Part shown: in pieces, positions 38,631-47,941 of the stretch
Layout: each line of letters starts with the position of its first letter
How positions within the stretch are numbered: the first letter of the stretch is position 1
Source: Dolosigranulum savutiense
Lineage (GTDB): Bacteria; Bacillota; Bacilli; Lactobacillales; Carnobacteriaceae_A
DNA length: 64,000 nt
Reading direction: 5' to 3'
Assembly (NCBI RefSeq): GCF_039830095.1
Contig: NZ_CP142435.1
Location: forward strand, 248,001-312,000
Made by a program: the position numbers and the translations under genes
The notes under the pieces: generated by a model
Seen by the model: only the letters and a program-made list of their open reading frames with translations
Database searches by the model: none
Told to the model about the DNA's origin: nothing

Positions 38631-39740
38631 TTATTCATCAGCTGACGTATTGTCTTCCGTCTCTTCAATTTCTTCATCTACTTCGAGCTCTGAAGCTTGT
38701 TCTGCTCTCTCTGCTGCCAATTGTTGCAGTCGCTCAAACTCTTCTTCATCAATTACGCCATAAGCTAACCGTACCTTACGATCAATCTCTTTTCTGATCT
38801 CAAGGTTTTCTTCTAAGAACTCTTTTGCATTCTCACGTCCTTGACCGAGACGTTCTTCCCCATAAGAATACCATGCACCTGCTTTAGTAATCACATCAGC
38901 ATCGGCTCCCATATCGACGAGCTCACCAACTTGCGAGATACCTTGTCCATACATAATGTCAACCATTGCTGTCTTAAATGGTGGGGCTACTTTGTTCTTC
39001 ACAATTTTAATTTTAGTTCGGTTACCGGTTAAATCAGACCCTGATTTAATTTTTTCGGCACGACGAACTTCTAAACGAACGGATGAATAGAATTTCAAGG
39101 CACGTCCACCTGGTGTTGTTTCTGGATTTCCGAACATAACCCCAATTTTTTCACGAATTTGGTTAATAAACATACAGATAGTTTTTGTTTTATTAATCGA
39201 TCCGGATAATTTACGGAGTGCTTGTGACATCAGACGCGCTTGCAGTCCCACGTGAGCATCTCCCATCTCACCATCAATCTCAGCGCGTGGAACCAACGCT
39301 GCAACTGAGTCAACAACAATAATATCAATTGCCCCACTAGCTACTAAGGCATCTGTAATTTCCAGTGCTTGCTCTCCAGTATCTGGCTGTGAAAGTAATA
39401 ATTCATCCACATCAACGCCCAATGCTCGAGCATATTTGGGATCTAAGGCATGCTCAGCATCGATAAAGGCTGCCACGCCACCTTCTTCTTGTACAGCAGC
39501 AATTGCATGTAGCGCTACAGTCGTCTTACCAGAACTTTCTGGACCGTATACTTCAATAATACGACCGCGTGGGTATCCACCAATACCAAGTGCAACATCG
39601 AGTGCTAAGGAGCCACTCGGTACTGAACGCACCTCCGTATCGACTTTCTCCCCCATTTTCATAATTGACCCTTTACCGAAATTCTTCTCAATATTCTTTA
39701 ATGCTTTATCTAACGCTTTCTGACGGTCATCTGATACCAT
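38631..39740 (-). CDS. recA: DNA recombination/repair protein RecA
   Basis: A 369-residue RecA: strand exchange and LexA co-protease. Walker A GPESSGKT is at 66-73, the DNA-binding loop L1/L2 region includes [19 protein letters not shown], and the C-terminal ~25 residues are acidic. ATG with CTAGGAGGAATAAC upstream. Promoter TTGTAA/TATAAT about 35-60 bases before the start, and a LexA box further upstream overlapping the cinA stop. Flanked by cinA and rny as usual. Confidence 0.98.
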   Translation of the reverse strand: MVSDDRQKALDKALKNIEKNFGKGSIMKMGEKVDTEVRSVPSGSLALDVALGIGGYPRGRIIEVYGPESSGKTTVALHAIAAVQEEGGVAAFIDAEHALDPKYARALGVDVDELLLSQPDTGEQALEITDALVASGAIDIIVVDSVAALVPRAEIDGEMGDAHVGLQARLMSQALRKLSGSINKTKTICMFINQIREKIGVMFGNPETTPGGRALKFYSSVRLEVRRAEKIKSGSDLTGNRTKIKIVKNKVAPPFKTAMVDIMYGQGISQVGELVDMGADADVITKAGAWYSYGEERLGQGRENAKEFLEENLEIRKEIDRKVRLAYGVIDEEEFERLQQLAAERAEQASELEVDEEIEETEDNTSADE

Positions 39741-39772
39741 TGTTATTCCTCCTAGTAGTCGTCTTCCCTACC

Positions 39773-39801
39773 ATTATAATACGTCTGTCTACTTTTTACA
39801 A
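39773..39801 (-). promoter_or_regulatory. Sigma-A promoter of recA
   Basis: -35 TTGTAA (39796-39801), 17-base spacer, -10 TATAAT (39773-39778). Confidence 0.8.
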
Positions 39802-39809
39802 CCCTAAAC

Positions 39810-39823
39810 CGAACATTTGTTCA
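39810..39823 (-). promoter_or_regulatory. LexA (SOS) box of recA
   Basis: CGAACATTTGTTCA on the plus strand (TGAACAAATGTTCG on the coding strand) matches the Gram-positive LexA consensus CGAAC-N4-GTTCG at 9 of 10 fixed bases. It ends 8 bases upstream of the -35 and includes the cinA stop codon. Confidence 0.85.
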
Positions 39824-41002
39824 AATTAATACTTCTCGCAAATAATTAGCCACCTGCAGTTGGATAATCTCCGGTGTTATCTCCCGCCGATAACTGAGAT
39901 CAATTGTCCGAGAAAAATGCTGATTCTCATAAACAATACCCACATATATTTTAGAAGGAAAGCCACCTGTTGATACTTCTGACAGACCTGCCACACACGC
40001 CAAGCCAATATCAGATGAGCACCTTGTCTTGAGTTGCTGTGCAATAGTGCAAGCCTTCGCTTCGTCAGGTTCACTATCAATTACTGGCTCGATAATAGCG
40101 GTAGTCAATCGCGATTTGTCCGTAAGATGATTAAATACACCAGATGTAACCACCCCACCTAGCCCATGTTCAGCAATACTGATTGACTGACCGGTCTCTT
40201 CCAATAACTTTACAGCAGTCGCCACCATACCTCGCATACCACTTGCATAAAAATAGTCACCTACTTGCTCCATAATCGCAGCTTCAGTCCTCTGAATCAA
40301 ATCATGCGCCTTCTCTTTTGATGTTGCTTTTGCTGACAAGCGGACGGTCACTTCATAGCCATCGACATAAATCGCTACAGTTGGATTGGTTTGTTTTTCG
40401 ATAATATCATCAATTTCTTTAGCCATTTGTGATTCTGTAATATTAAAGAACCGTAAAATTTTTGATTCTAAGTATTCATGATGTGTTGTTAGTTGAAGTA
40501 ACATTGGCATGAGCTGATTGGTGACCATTGCTTTCATCTCACGCGGAACTCCTGGAACCATGGCATAATATGTTCCGTCATGTTCTAACAAACTTCCCGG
40601 TGCCATACCATTCTCATTCGGCAGAAGAGTCGCCCCTTGCAATATTTGAGATTGTCTTTTATTACTCTCTGGCATCGGTTGACCTTTTCGCTCATAATAA
40701 GTCTGAATAAGCGCTTGGCTCTCGGCATCATCCACTAATGAGACATCGAGGTAATCCGCAATAATTTCTTTCGTAATATCATCCTTTGTCGGTCCTAACC
40801 CACCTGAAAAAATTAATAAATCTGCTCGCGATGTTGCAATAGCAATCGCTTGACGCAATCGTTCAGGGTTATCGCCCACTACTGTATGGAAATAACAATC
40901 AATTCCACTCGCGGCCAACTCTCTAGCAATATATGCCGCATTTGAATTGATCACTTGTCCCAATAGTAATTCTGTTCCAATTGCAATAATCTCTGCCTTC
41001 AA
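39821..41002 (-). CDS. cinA: CinA family protein with degenerate NMN-deamidase domain
   Basis: A 393-residue CinA. The N-terminal COG1058 (MoCF-like) domain is intact, with GTELLLGQVINSNAAYI (9-25), FHTVVGDN and SGGLGPTKDD (66-75). The C-terminal PncC-like domain, which in active members has AESCTGG with the catalytic Ser and a GPGG loop, reads AEHGLGG at 277-283 and GLSEVSTGGFPSK at 339-351 instead. It therefore probably lacks NMN amidohydrolase activity. TTG start at 41002 with AGGAGGT upstream. The pgsA-cinA-recA order is conserved; the link with competence is known from streptococci. Confidence 0.9.
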   Translation of the reverse strand: MKAEIIAIGTELLLGQVINSNAAYIARELAASGIDCYFHTVVGDNPERLRQAIAIATSRADLLIFSGGLGPTKDDITKEIIADYLDVSLVDDAESQALIQTYYERKGQPMPESNKRQSQILQGATLLPNENGMAPGSLLEHDGTYYAMVPGVPREMKAMVTNQLMPMLLQLTTHHEYLESKILRFFNITESQMAKEIDDIIEKQTNPTVAIYVDGYEVTVRLSAKATSKEKAHDLIQRTEAAIMEQVGDYFYASGMRGMVATAVKLLEETGQSISIAEHGLGGVVTSGVFNHLTDKSRLTTAIIEPVIDSEPDEAKACTIAQQLKTRCSSDIGLACVAGLSEVSTGGFPSKIYVGIVYENQHFSRTIDLSYRREITPEIIQLQVANYLREVLI

Positions 41003-41101
41003 TGACTAACCTCCTATTATATAAATACACAGCCTGTTTCTAAATTCATTTCTTTATTTTTCCATATGAAAAGAGTAGCATGATACTACTCTTCTTTTTC
41101 A

Positions 41102-41686
41102 TTATTGTTTTGTAAATATGTGACGAGCATTCCAGAAATAATTCACACCAGAATAAATGGTAAAAAACAAACACGTATAAAGCAATAAACTTGCGACAGG
41201 AAGACCCATCAAATGAAATGGTACGTTATCCACAAGTAAAAAAATAATCGCAAACATCTGCGTGACTGTTTTGATTTTTCCCGGCCAAGCTGCCGCTAAG
41301 ACTTCCCCACCTTGTTCAATTAAAATCAGACGCAAGCCCGTCACAGCTAGCTCGCGGCAGACAATAATAGCAACGACCCATGAAGGAGCTAGCCCCAACT
41401 CTACTAAGACAATAAGGGCCGTCATCACTAACATTTTGTCTGCTAATGGATCAGCAAATTTCCCAAAATTTGTCGACAAGTCATATTTTCGTGCAATATA
41501 TCCATCGAGAAAATCAGTCACACTAGCCACGGCAAAAATAATCATCGCCACGAGTAAATTCAGATTAATTGCAGACCCTAACACGTGCCACATACCTAAT
41601 TGGAACGGCATCAACGCAACCACCATAAAGACCGGAATCAACCCGATACGAAAGAGGGTTAATTTGTTCGGTAAATTCATCTCCAT
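41102..41686 (-). CDS. pgsA: CDP-diacylglycerol-glycerol-3-phosphate 3-phosphatidyltransferase
   Basis: A 194-residue integral membrane enzyme that makes phosphatidylglycerophosphate, the first committed step to phosphatidylglycerol and cardiolipin. The CDP-alcohol phosphotransferase motif DG-xx-AR-x8-G-xxx-D-xxx-D is complete (DGYIARKYDLSTNFGKFAD, about 61-79). Start MEMNLPNKLTLFRI; a second ATG two codons later is also possible. Follows the rodZ-like gene by 3 bases. Confidence 0.95.
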   Translation of the reverse strand: MEMNLPNKLTLFRIGLIPVFMVVALMPFQLGMWHVLGSAINLNLLVAMIIFAVASVTDFLDGYIARKYDLSTNFGKFADPLADKMLVMTALIVLVELGLAPSWVVAIIVCRELAVTGLRLILIEQGGEVLAAAWPGKIKTVTQMFAIIFLLVDNVPFHLMGLPVASLLLYTCLFFTIYSGVNYFWNARHIFTKQ

Positions 41687-41689
41687 TAT

Positions 41690-42532
41690 TTACTCCACTC
41701 CTCTATCTGCCTCATGTTCGAATCGCAGTGTTAAGGTAAATCCTTCATAAGCAACTAATTCATCCGGCAATTCCACCGGTTGATCATTCAAGCTCACCGC
41801 TGTTTGTTCACTTGCCCCAACCTCTACCGTCACTTCAGACACATCATTCGAGAAGGCTACTTCCAGTGCATCATTCGGTTCCACTTCTTGTGGTTGACCA
41901 TCGACGTAAATCACCGCATAAGCCGCTTCTCCCGCTACATTAACAACTAATGTCTGTGGTTCTGGATGCTCACCTGCCACAGTATAAACGATCGCCGTTC
42001 CCTCTTCATCCGCTAATTCAATGGTTTGTGGATAATCAGTTGCCTCTTCTTCAGCTACATCCTCTATAACGGCATCTTCAATATAGCGCGTCTCTTCTTG
42101 CTTATGCTGAATATAGGCCTCTTCTGCTTCACGCGACAAGTTTCGCCCCGCCACGTAGACTACCACGACGATTGCCAGAATAAAGCTACTGAGCAAAATA
42201 AGTGGTAAACTCTCCTTGATCGTCGCCCAAGTGCCACTGCTACTCTCTTTAATACTTTTATGCGTTATTGTTCTCTTTTGTTTCGGTTTTGGCTCTTGCT
42301 CGTCAGTCTTTTCATCGAATTCCCGCACAATTTGAGCACTATCGAAATCGACCATCTCCGCATATTGCTTAATAAATGTTCGCGCATAGAACGCATCCGG
42401 TAGTATATCCAAATTTCCTTCTTCAATGGCAATCAAATAGCGCTCTTGAATTTTTGTTTGCTTGGAAATATCGGTAATAGAGTACCCTTTACGAATGCGG
42501 GCATCCTTCAATTTCTGACCAATATCAAACAT
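41690..42532 (-). CDS. rodZ: RodZ-like protein (HTH domain, membrane-anchored)
   Basis: A 280-residue protein. Residues about 5-70 form the HTH_25 fold (GQKLKDARIRKGYSITDISK). Residues about 110-130 are one membrane helix (LILLSSFILAIVVVVYVAG). The rest is an acidic extracytoplasmic domain ending in a DUF4115-like beta domain. RodZ links MreB to the cell wall machinery. The ymfF-ymfH-rodZ-pgsA-cinA-recA order is conserved in Firmicutes. ATG preceded by AGGAGGAG. Confidence 0.85.
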   Translation of the reverse strand: MFDIGQKLKDARIRKGYSITDISKQTKIQERYLIAIEEGNLDILPDAFYARTFIKQYAEMVDFDSAQIVREFDEKTDEQEPKPKQKRTITHKSIKESSSGTWATIKESLPLILLSSFILAIVVVVYVAGRNLSREAEEAYIQHKQEETRYIEDAVIEDVAEEEATDYPQTIELADEEGTAIVYTVAGEHPEPQTLVVNVAGEAAYAVIYVDGQPQEVEPNDALEVAFSNDVSEVTVEVGASEQTAVSLNDQPVELPDELVAYEGFTLTLRFEHEADRGVE

Positions 42533-42569
42533 CTGACTCCTCCTCTACTCTTATATAATTCACTCTCAT

Positions 42570-43862
42570 TTACGACTCTTCCGGTAGAATAGTAAAGACA
42601 GACAATAACTCTTCTCGAATATAATCATTCGCCGCTTCAATTGTTTCTTCTAACGTCATCTCTTCTAAGAACGGGACAAAATCAAATACCGTTGCTTCAC
42701 CATAAGATTTACTCATAAACTGATAAGCAATGTATTCTAGCGAGTTTAATGCTTGCAAGACTTTTCCAATGGTCTTGCGCTTAATGAGCTCGAAATGTTC
42801 CGGATTAATATCAGCCGACGCTTGGTGGTCTAGCAAAATAGCTTTCATTCGTTTCTTAAACTCTTCCGGCTGCTTCGTATCCGTTGAGACATTTATCGTA
42901 TTGAAAGTTCGTTCGAATAAAAATTCAGTTGAATAACTATCATCAATAATTCCCTCATCATACAAGGATAAATACGTTTCTGATGTTGGACCTAACAGCA
43001 TCTCCATATAAAGACTCATGGCGATCTCATAACGCAAAGCATCTTCACCGGTCAAATCGGTTCGCAAACCACGAATACCTAAGGATACTTTAGGTTTTTG
43101 AATCGGCATATAGATGGTTTTTTCTGCCGTTATTTCATCCAAATTCTCTTCCGGAAAAATTCGATTCGGTATCGGTGCCTCAGGGAAATCCTTCGCTTCT
43201 TGGTTGGCTCGGATTAACGCCATCGTTTCTTCTGGTTCAATCTGCCCAACCACTAATAAGGTCATATTGCTCGGATGATAGAAGGTATTATAATTGTCAT
43301 ACAGCATATCTGCCGTAATTTGGTTAATACTCTCAACCGTCCCTAATATGTCAATATGCACTGGATGATCTGGATAGAGATTCTGCAAGATCCCCATCAT
43401 CAATTGGAAACTCGCCTCATCTTCATACATCCCAATCTCTTGGGCAATAATCCCTTTTTCCTTCTCCACCGTCTCCTCAGTGAAATAAGGCGCCTGTACA
43501 AAATCAAGTAACGTCTTTAGATTCTCTTCGACAAAATGGGTGGTTGAGAAAAGGTAAGCTGTGCGCGTAAAAGATGTAAATGCATTGGCGGCTGCCCCAT
43601 ATTTTGAAAATTCATGGAAAATATCGCCGTCTTCTTTCTCAAACATTTTATGTTCTAAGAAGTGCGCAATCCCATCTGGAAAATTAACCGGCTCACTCTT
43701 TCCAATCGGTGTAAAGTGCTGATCAATTGACCCAAAATCAGTCCCAAATAGTGCATACGTCTTATTAAAGTCGGGTTTGGGCAGTAATACAACTTGCAAG
43801 CCGTTTTCTAACGTTTCTGTATAAAGTGTCTCATTCAACTGTGGATATTCTTTCGTCTGCAT
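42570..43862 (-). CDS. ymfH: M16 family zinc peptidase YmfH
   Basis: A 430-residue M16 peptidase with the inverted zinc motif HxxEH (HFLEH near residue 67-71) and the distant Glu in the EEA/ETVEKEKGIIAQEI block. This is the active half of a two-protein M16 peptidase; the neighbour YmfF lacks the motif. In some Gram-positives the pair processes peptides such as lantibiotic-like or pheromone products. Predicted cytosolic. Gap of 3 bases to ymfF. Confidence 0.9.
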   Translation of the reverse strand: MQTKEYPQLNETLYTETLENGLQVVLLPKPDFNKTYALFGTDFGSIDQHFTPIGKSEPVNFPDGIAHFLEHKMFEKEDGDIFHEFSKYGAAANAFTSFTRTAYLFSTTHFVEENLKTLLDFVQAPYFTEETVEKEKGIIAQEIGMYEDEASFQLMMGILQNLYPDHPVHIDILGTVESINQITADMLYDNYNTFYHPSNMTLLVVGQIEPEETMALIRANQEAKDFPEAPIPNRIFPEENLDEITAEKTIYMPIQKPKVSLGIRGLRTDLTGEDALRYEIAMSLYMEMLLGPTSETYLSLYDEGIIDDSYSTEFLFERTFNTINVSTDTKQPEEFKKRMKAILLDHQASADINPEHFELIKRKTIGKVLQALNSLEYIAYQFMSKSYGEATVFDFVPFLEEMTLEETIEAANDYIREELLSVFTILPEES

Positions 43863-43865
43863 CGC

Positions 43866-45110
43866 TTATTCTCCCTTCAAGACGTAAATACTACGCAATT
43901 GCACTTGACGAGCAATACGCTGGATATCTGTTGCTTCAACCGCATCCACCTTTGTTAACCAATCTGCCAAGGTTAAATCTTGGCCCACTAAGTTCAACGC
44001 ATGTTCACGCTTAATAATCGTACTTGGATTATCATCTGATTGGCGCAGTCCATTTTTAATCATCTCTTTAGTCTGAACAACGGCTTCTTCACTGAAATCC
44101 CCAGCTGCAATTGCTTCAAGCTGCTCATTAATAAGATCAATCACATGCTCCGTCTGTGCCTGATCAATCCCCGCCCGCACGTACATCACGCCACGGAAGT
44201 TATCCATCTGACTCGACGCATAATACGCTAAACTTTCCTTTTCACGTACATTCATGAACAACTTCGAATGTGGAAATCCCCCAAACAAGCCGTTGAAGAC
44301 TTGCCCAGCAATATAATCATCTGTCTGGTAATATACCCCTGTATCATAGGCCATATTCAACTTCGCTTGACTAATCGCTTGTACTTCCTCTTCGCGTCGC
44401 AACTCATCATTTTCATTATGGTAGAAGACCTCTCCAACAATCGGCGCACGATCCTGGAAATCAAAGTCATTACACAAGTTAATCACCTTGCGCTCCGTAA
44501 TATCACCTAGTACAAAAATATCAATCTCATCTGAGCTTAACATCGATGCAAAACTACGCAACACGTCTTCATTGCTTAAATGATCCAAAGCCTCAAGTGA
44601 CCCTTCAATTGACATCCCTTGAGCCGGATCGTCGAAATATAACTCCTTCAATTGCTGATACGCATACGACTGCTTATCATCAGACAAGGATTCCAAATCT
44701 TCCCGTAAATTGGTTACTTCACGTTGGAATGTCTCAGGGTGGAACTGCCCATGCTGTGCATTAGGTCGGCGCAAGATTGACTTCAAGAACATCATTGCAT
44801 TCGTCGTCACATTGTCCACAGATAGATACTTATCATTGACAATATTTAACGTTAACACCACTTGATGCAATTGGCCAGCGCGTGATACATCCACTGAGAA
44901 GCTCGCTCCATATAATGCTGACAATGACTTCTGGAAAGCAGTTTGTGTTGGAAACTCTTCACTGTTGGTCTCCAATAAACGAGCAATCATTGAACGCTTT
45001 GTTATATTATCGGCTGTTAATTTTGTTTTAAAATACATTTTTATCGAAATTGTTTTAAATTTTGTTGATGGAAACACATGTAAGTTGACGCCTTTTGCTA
45101 ATTCAACCAT
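43866..45110 (-). CDS. ymfF: M16 family peptidase-like protein YmfF (no zinc motif)
   Basis: A 414-residue M16 homologue. The region where HxxEH would stand (about 38-50) has no His/Glu zinc ligands, as is usual for YmfF. It probably forms a heterodimer with YmfH to make a substrate chamber. Start ATG with AAGGAGTG upstream at 45110. An 80-base gap to metK holds TATA-like sequences only. The C-terminus carries the GGFPHSKLFMNVREKESLAYYA block of the second M16 domain. Confidence 0.88.
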   Translation of the reverse strand: MVELAKGVNLHVFPSTKFKTISIKMYFKTKLTADNITKRSMIARLLETNSEEFPTQTAFQKSLSALYGASFSVDVSRAGQLHQVVLTLNIVNDKYLSVDNVTTNAMMFLKSILRRPNAQHGQFHPETFQREVTNLREDLESLSDDKQSYAYQQLKELYFDDPAQGMSIEGSLEALDHLSNEDVLRSFASMLSSDEIDIFVLGDITERKVINLCNDFDFQDRAPIVGEVFYHNENDELRREEEVQAISQAKLNMAYDTGVYYQTDDYIAGQVFNGLFGGFPHSKLFMNVREKESLAYYASSQMDNFRGVMYVRAGIDQAQTEHVIDLINEQLEAIAAGDFSEEAVVQTKEMIKNGLRQSDDNPSTIIKREHALNLVGQDLTLADWLTKVDAVEATDIQRIARQVQLRSIYVLKGE

Positions 45111-45190
45111 TCTTTCACTCCTTAAAAAGCTGTTAGTCCCATTTTATGATATATAGCGGGATAAATAAAGCCATTCACTCCCAATCAGTA

Positions 45191-46387
45191 TTACTCCACA
45201 TCATGCAACCAGTCTTTCAGTTCTTGAACTTTATCCAATCGCTCCCACGGTAAATCCAAATCATCACGACCGAAGTGGCCATATGCAGCGGTCTGTTTAT
45301 AAATCGGCTGTTTCAGTCCTAGCATGTCAATAATACCAGCTGGGCGCAAGTCGAATATCTCACGCACTGCTTTAACTAATTTTTGCGTACTTACTTTCCC
45401 ACTACCAAACGTATCTAAACTGACAGAGACAGGTTGGGCTACCCCAATAGCATACGCCAATTGCACTTCCACTTCATCAGCAAATCCAGCGGCAACAATA
45501 TTTTTGGCAATATAACGAGCGGCATAGCTGGCTGAACGATCCACTTTAGTCGCATCTTTTCCACTGAAAGCACCGCCACCATGACGTGCCCAACCACCAT
45601 ATGTGTCAACAATAATCTTCCGGCCAGTTAACCCCGCGTCCCCTTTAGGTCCACCAATAACAAAGCGGCCAGTTGGATTAATTAAGTAACGTGTCTGATC
45701 ATCTAATAACTCTTTTGGAAGTACGTGATCAATGACCTGAGCTTTCACATCTGCTGCCAGCTGTTGCATTGTAATATTCGGAGCGTGTTGTGTACTTACT
45801 ACAACGGTATCAATTCGTGAAGCCTTCCCTTGCTCATCATATTCAACTGTCACCTGCGCCTTCGCATCTGGACGTAAATAGTCTAATTGACCTGACTTAC
45901 GCACTTCAGCTAATTTACGCGTCAACTTATGGCTAAGTGCAATCGGAAGTGGCATATATTCAGGCGTATCATTAGTTGCATAGCCAAACATCAGCCCTTG
46001 ATCGCCCGCTCCAATCTTGTCAAACGGATCAATATCAGCATGCTTATATTCCAATGAAGCATCCACCCCACCAGCAATATCCGGCGACTGTTCATCAATC
46101 GTCACTAGCACGGCCACATTATCCGCATCGAAACCATATTTAGCTCGTGTATAACCAACTTCTCGAATCGTCTCACGTACAATGTGCTGGACATCAACAT
46201 ATGTACTTGTTCGAATTTCACCACCAACTAAGACCAGTCCCGTGTTGACCATCACTTCACAAGCTACTCGCGCATCAGGATCATCCATTAAGATCGCATC
46301 TAAGATACTATCACTAATCTGATCCGCTAATTTATCTGGGTGCCCCTCTGACACCGATTCTGATGTAAATAATCGTCTCTCTTTCAT
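45191..46387 (-). CDS. metK: S-adenosylmethionine synthase
   Basis: A 398-residue methionine adenosyltransferase, making SAM from Met and ATP. It has [14 protein letters not shown] (about 10-23), [33 protein letters not shown] and GGGAFSGKD. The gene is preceded by an SMK-box riboswitch, whose P1 helix includes the ribosome binding site, so SAM shuts off translation. ATG at 46387. Monocistronic as far as seen. Confidence 0.97.
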   Translation of the reverse strand: MKERRLFTSESVSEGHPDKLADQISDSILDAILMDDPDARVACEVMVNTGLVLVGGEIRTSTYVDVQHIVRETIREVGYTRAKYGFDADNVAVLVTIDEQSPDIAGGVDASLEYKHADIDPFDKIGAGDQGLMFGYATNDTPEYMPLPIALSHKLTRKLAEVRKSGQLDYLRPDAKAQVTVEYDEQGKASRIDTVVVSTQHAPNITMQQLAADVKAQVIDHVLPKELLDDQTRYLINPTGRFVIGGPKGDAGLTGRKIIVDTYGGWARHGGGAFSGKDATKVDRSASYAARYIAKNIVAAGFADEVEVQLAYAIGVAQPVSVSLDTFGSGKVSTQKLVKAVREIFDLRPAGIIDMLGLKQPIYKQTAAYGHFGRDDLDLPWERLDKVQELKDWLHDVE

Positions 46388-46390
46388 CCT

Positions 46391-46456
46391 ATATTCCCCC
46401 TACGTTTTTTTCGGTTACAAGGAATCCGACCTACCAAGATCGTCCTATCGGGAATT
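46391..46456 (-). ncRNA. SMK box (SAM-III) riboswitch of metK
   Basis: Minus-strand RNA has ATTCCCGATAGGA, then CGATC-TTGGTA-GGTCG, then ATTCCTTGTAACCGAAAA, then AGGGGGAAT. ATTCCC pairs with GGGGGAAT, hiding the Shine-Dalgarno; TAGGA pairs with TTCCT and CGATC with GGTCG as inner helices. CCTTGTAACCG and the GGGGG ribosome binding site are the conserved SMK elements known from Lactobacillales metK genes. Confidence 0.9.
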
Positions 46457-46471
46457 CAATGTAACATCCTT

Positions 46472-46501
46472 ATTATACCGTGAATAACCCCGCTGAATCA
46501 A
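46472..46501 (-). promoter_or_regulatory. Sigma-A promoter of metK
   Basis: -35 TTGATT (46496-46501), 18-base spacer, -10 TATAAT (46472-46477), just upstream of the riboswitch. Confidence 0.75.
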
Positions 46502-46524
46502 TCCCTAAAGCAACTGACATATAA

Positions 46525-46554
46525 TTGAAATATATCCCATCACTCATATATGAT
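46525..46554 (+). promoter_or_regulatory. Candidate promoter of the membrane protein at 46599
   Basis: -35 TTGAAA (46525-46530), 18-base spacer, -10 TATGAT (46549-46554). Confidence 0.6.
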
Positions 46555-46598
46555 ATGATGGAATAAACACGAATAATTGACTTAAGAAGGTGACTCAA

Positions 46599-47315
46599 TT
46601 GACCCAACAACTCGCATTAAAATTAACTAAAGGAATCGGCTTATTTTTGCTGACTCTATTGTTTTGTATTTTACCGGGCTTAGTTCTCAGCCACACGTAC
46701 ACGACTATCGCTTGGCAACCTACTAGCATACTATTCTTATTTATCATGACAAATGCCTTATTAGAAAACCGACTGCGACATCTTACCGCCAAAAAAATCC
46801 CCCTGTCGCTCATTCTTTTACTTCTCATTGTCATTGCTGAGTTAGTATATTTCGCGCGCCACTTCTCACTGCCTATTGTATTTAACCTTATTTTATTTAC
46901 GCTACTCAGTATGAGCCAACATTTATTCGCTAACTTACAACTAAAATTTATTGGCATTACACTACTCGTCTGGTTTAAACTTGTTGTGATGAATATTATT
47001 GTATTTTATCTATCCACAAACTTCATCTCAACCAACTTAATCTGGCTCATGATCCCGTATCTCTTACCACACTTAGTGGCTCACCTCATTCATTGGAAAG
47101 ACGATTACTTAACCCCTTTATTTTTATCCATTATTGCTGCTTATATTTTATCAATCAGTCTAAACTGGTCCTTTGCAGGCTGGGCAAGCTTAATCCAACT
47201 GATCAGCTTGCCAACTACTTTCTGGCTCTTGAACAAACAAACCGTCCAATCTGCTCGTATATACACCGTCCTCTTTTCGATGATTCAGTTAGTACTAATG
47301 ATTCAGTTTTATTAA
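46599..47315 (+). CDS. Polytopic membrane protein of unknown function
   Basis: A 238-residue, very hydrophobic protein with about seven or eight predicted membrane segments; I do not recognise a family. No clear catalytic motif; a few charged residues (ENRLRH near 60, HWKDDY near 165) sit in loops. The TTG at 46599 has AGAAGG eight bases upstream; a GTG three codons earlier overlaps that site. It lies divergent from metK and upstream of another unrecognised gene (47388), with a 72-base gap. It might be a transport or lipid-linked protein, but nothing specific can be said. Confidence 0.7.
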   Translation: MTQQLALKLTKGIGLFLLTLLFCILPGLVLSHTYTTIAWQPTSILFLFIMTNALLENRLRHLTAKKIPLSLILLLLIVIAELVYFARHFSLPIVFNLILFTLLSMSQHLFANLQLKFIGITLLVWFKLVVMNIIVFYLSTNFISTNLIWLMIPYLLPHLVAHLIHWKDDYLTPLFLSIIAAYILSISLNWSFAGWASLIQLISLPTTFWLLNKQTVQSARIYTVLFSMIQLVLMIQFY

Positions 47316-47387
47316 TATTTACAACTTTCGACTGATGTACTGAAAGCAGATTCAAGGTATAATAAAGTTAGAAAAGGAGGAATTATC

Positions 47388-47894
47388 ATGCAATTAACAG
47401 CTCTATGTCACAAGTACGATATCAACCCATCGTTTATCACTGAATGGACTGATTATGATCCTGCTAACCTTAACCAGCAACCACCAGCTGAGATTCCCAA
47501 TCAAGTCTTAGCACTGTTAGCTAGCGAAACGCATACATCAAAATCCCAGCTTTTCTTGGATTTGCTTGAATTGGAACAAGCTGATCACGCTACTATCAGT
47601 GTCCAAAATGATGACGAATTACTGGCTTCCTTCAAGCAGAAAGCCGACTATATTCACTTAACTATTGACTATGCCCGCCAAAAAGAAGACTTTTTCAAGC
47701 ACTTCATGACAGAAGGAGAACGAACCTACCTCGAATATACGTTTAGAGCAAGTGCTGGATTGTGGATGAGCTTCTTCAACTTATTTAAGAGCAAGACATC
47801 TGAAGAAAAGCTCGAACAATATGCAGAATCTTATCACATCAAAGTTATTGATGAAAATGGCGCAATTATCTATCGTTGGGAAGAAACCATCTAA
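47388..47894 (+). CDS. Soluble protein of unknown function
   Basis: A 168-residue cytosolic protein I do not recognise. The first ~30 residues (LTALCHKYDINPSFITEWTD) could form a small helical, HTH-like unit; residues 75-170 look helical with a final beta pair (IKVIDENGAIIYRWE). Strong ribosome binding site AAAAGGAGG before ATG, and TATAAT at 47358-47363 about 25 bases up, without a good -35. It ends in a perfect 36-base palindromic terminator. Separate gene, probably expressed on its own. Confidence 0.8.
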   Translation: MQLTALCHKYDINPSFITEWTDYDPANLNQQPPAEIPNQVLALLASETHTSKSQLFLDLLELEQADHATISVQNDDELLASFKQKADYIHLTIDYARQKEDFFKHFMTEGERTYLEYTFRASAGLWMSFFNLFKSKTSEEKLEQYAESYHIKVIDENGAIIYRWEETI

Positions 47895-47902
47895 AACTGA
47901 GC

Positions 47903-47938
47903 AACTAAAAAGTGCTGGATATCCAGCACTTTTTAGTT
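47903..47938. terminator. Perfect palindromic bidirectional terminator
   Basis: AACTAAAAAGTGCTGG (47903-47918), loop ATAT, CCAGCACTTTTTAGTT (47923-47938): the 36 bases are a perfect palindrome serving the convergent 47388 gene and folT. Confidence 0.92.
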
Positions 47939-47941
47939 ATA

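Noticed and set aside
41262-41750. 162-codon plus-strand ORF opposite pgsA and rodZ
   Set aside because: Runs across two real genes on the other strand; amino-acid pattern is that of a reverse-frame shadow.
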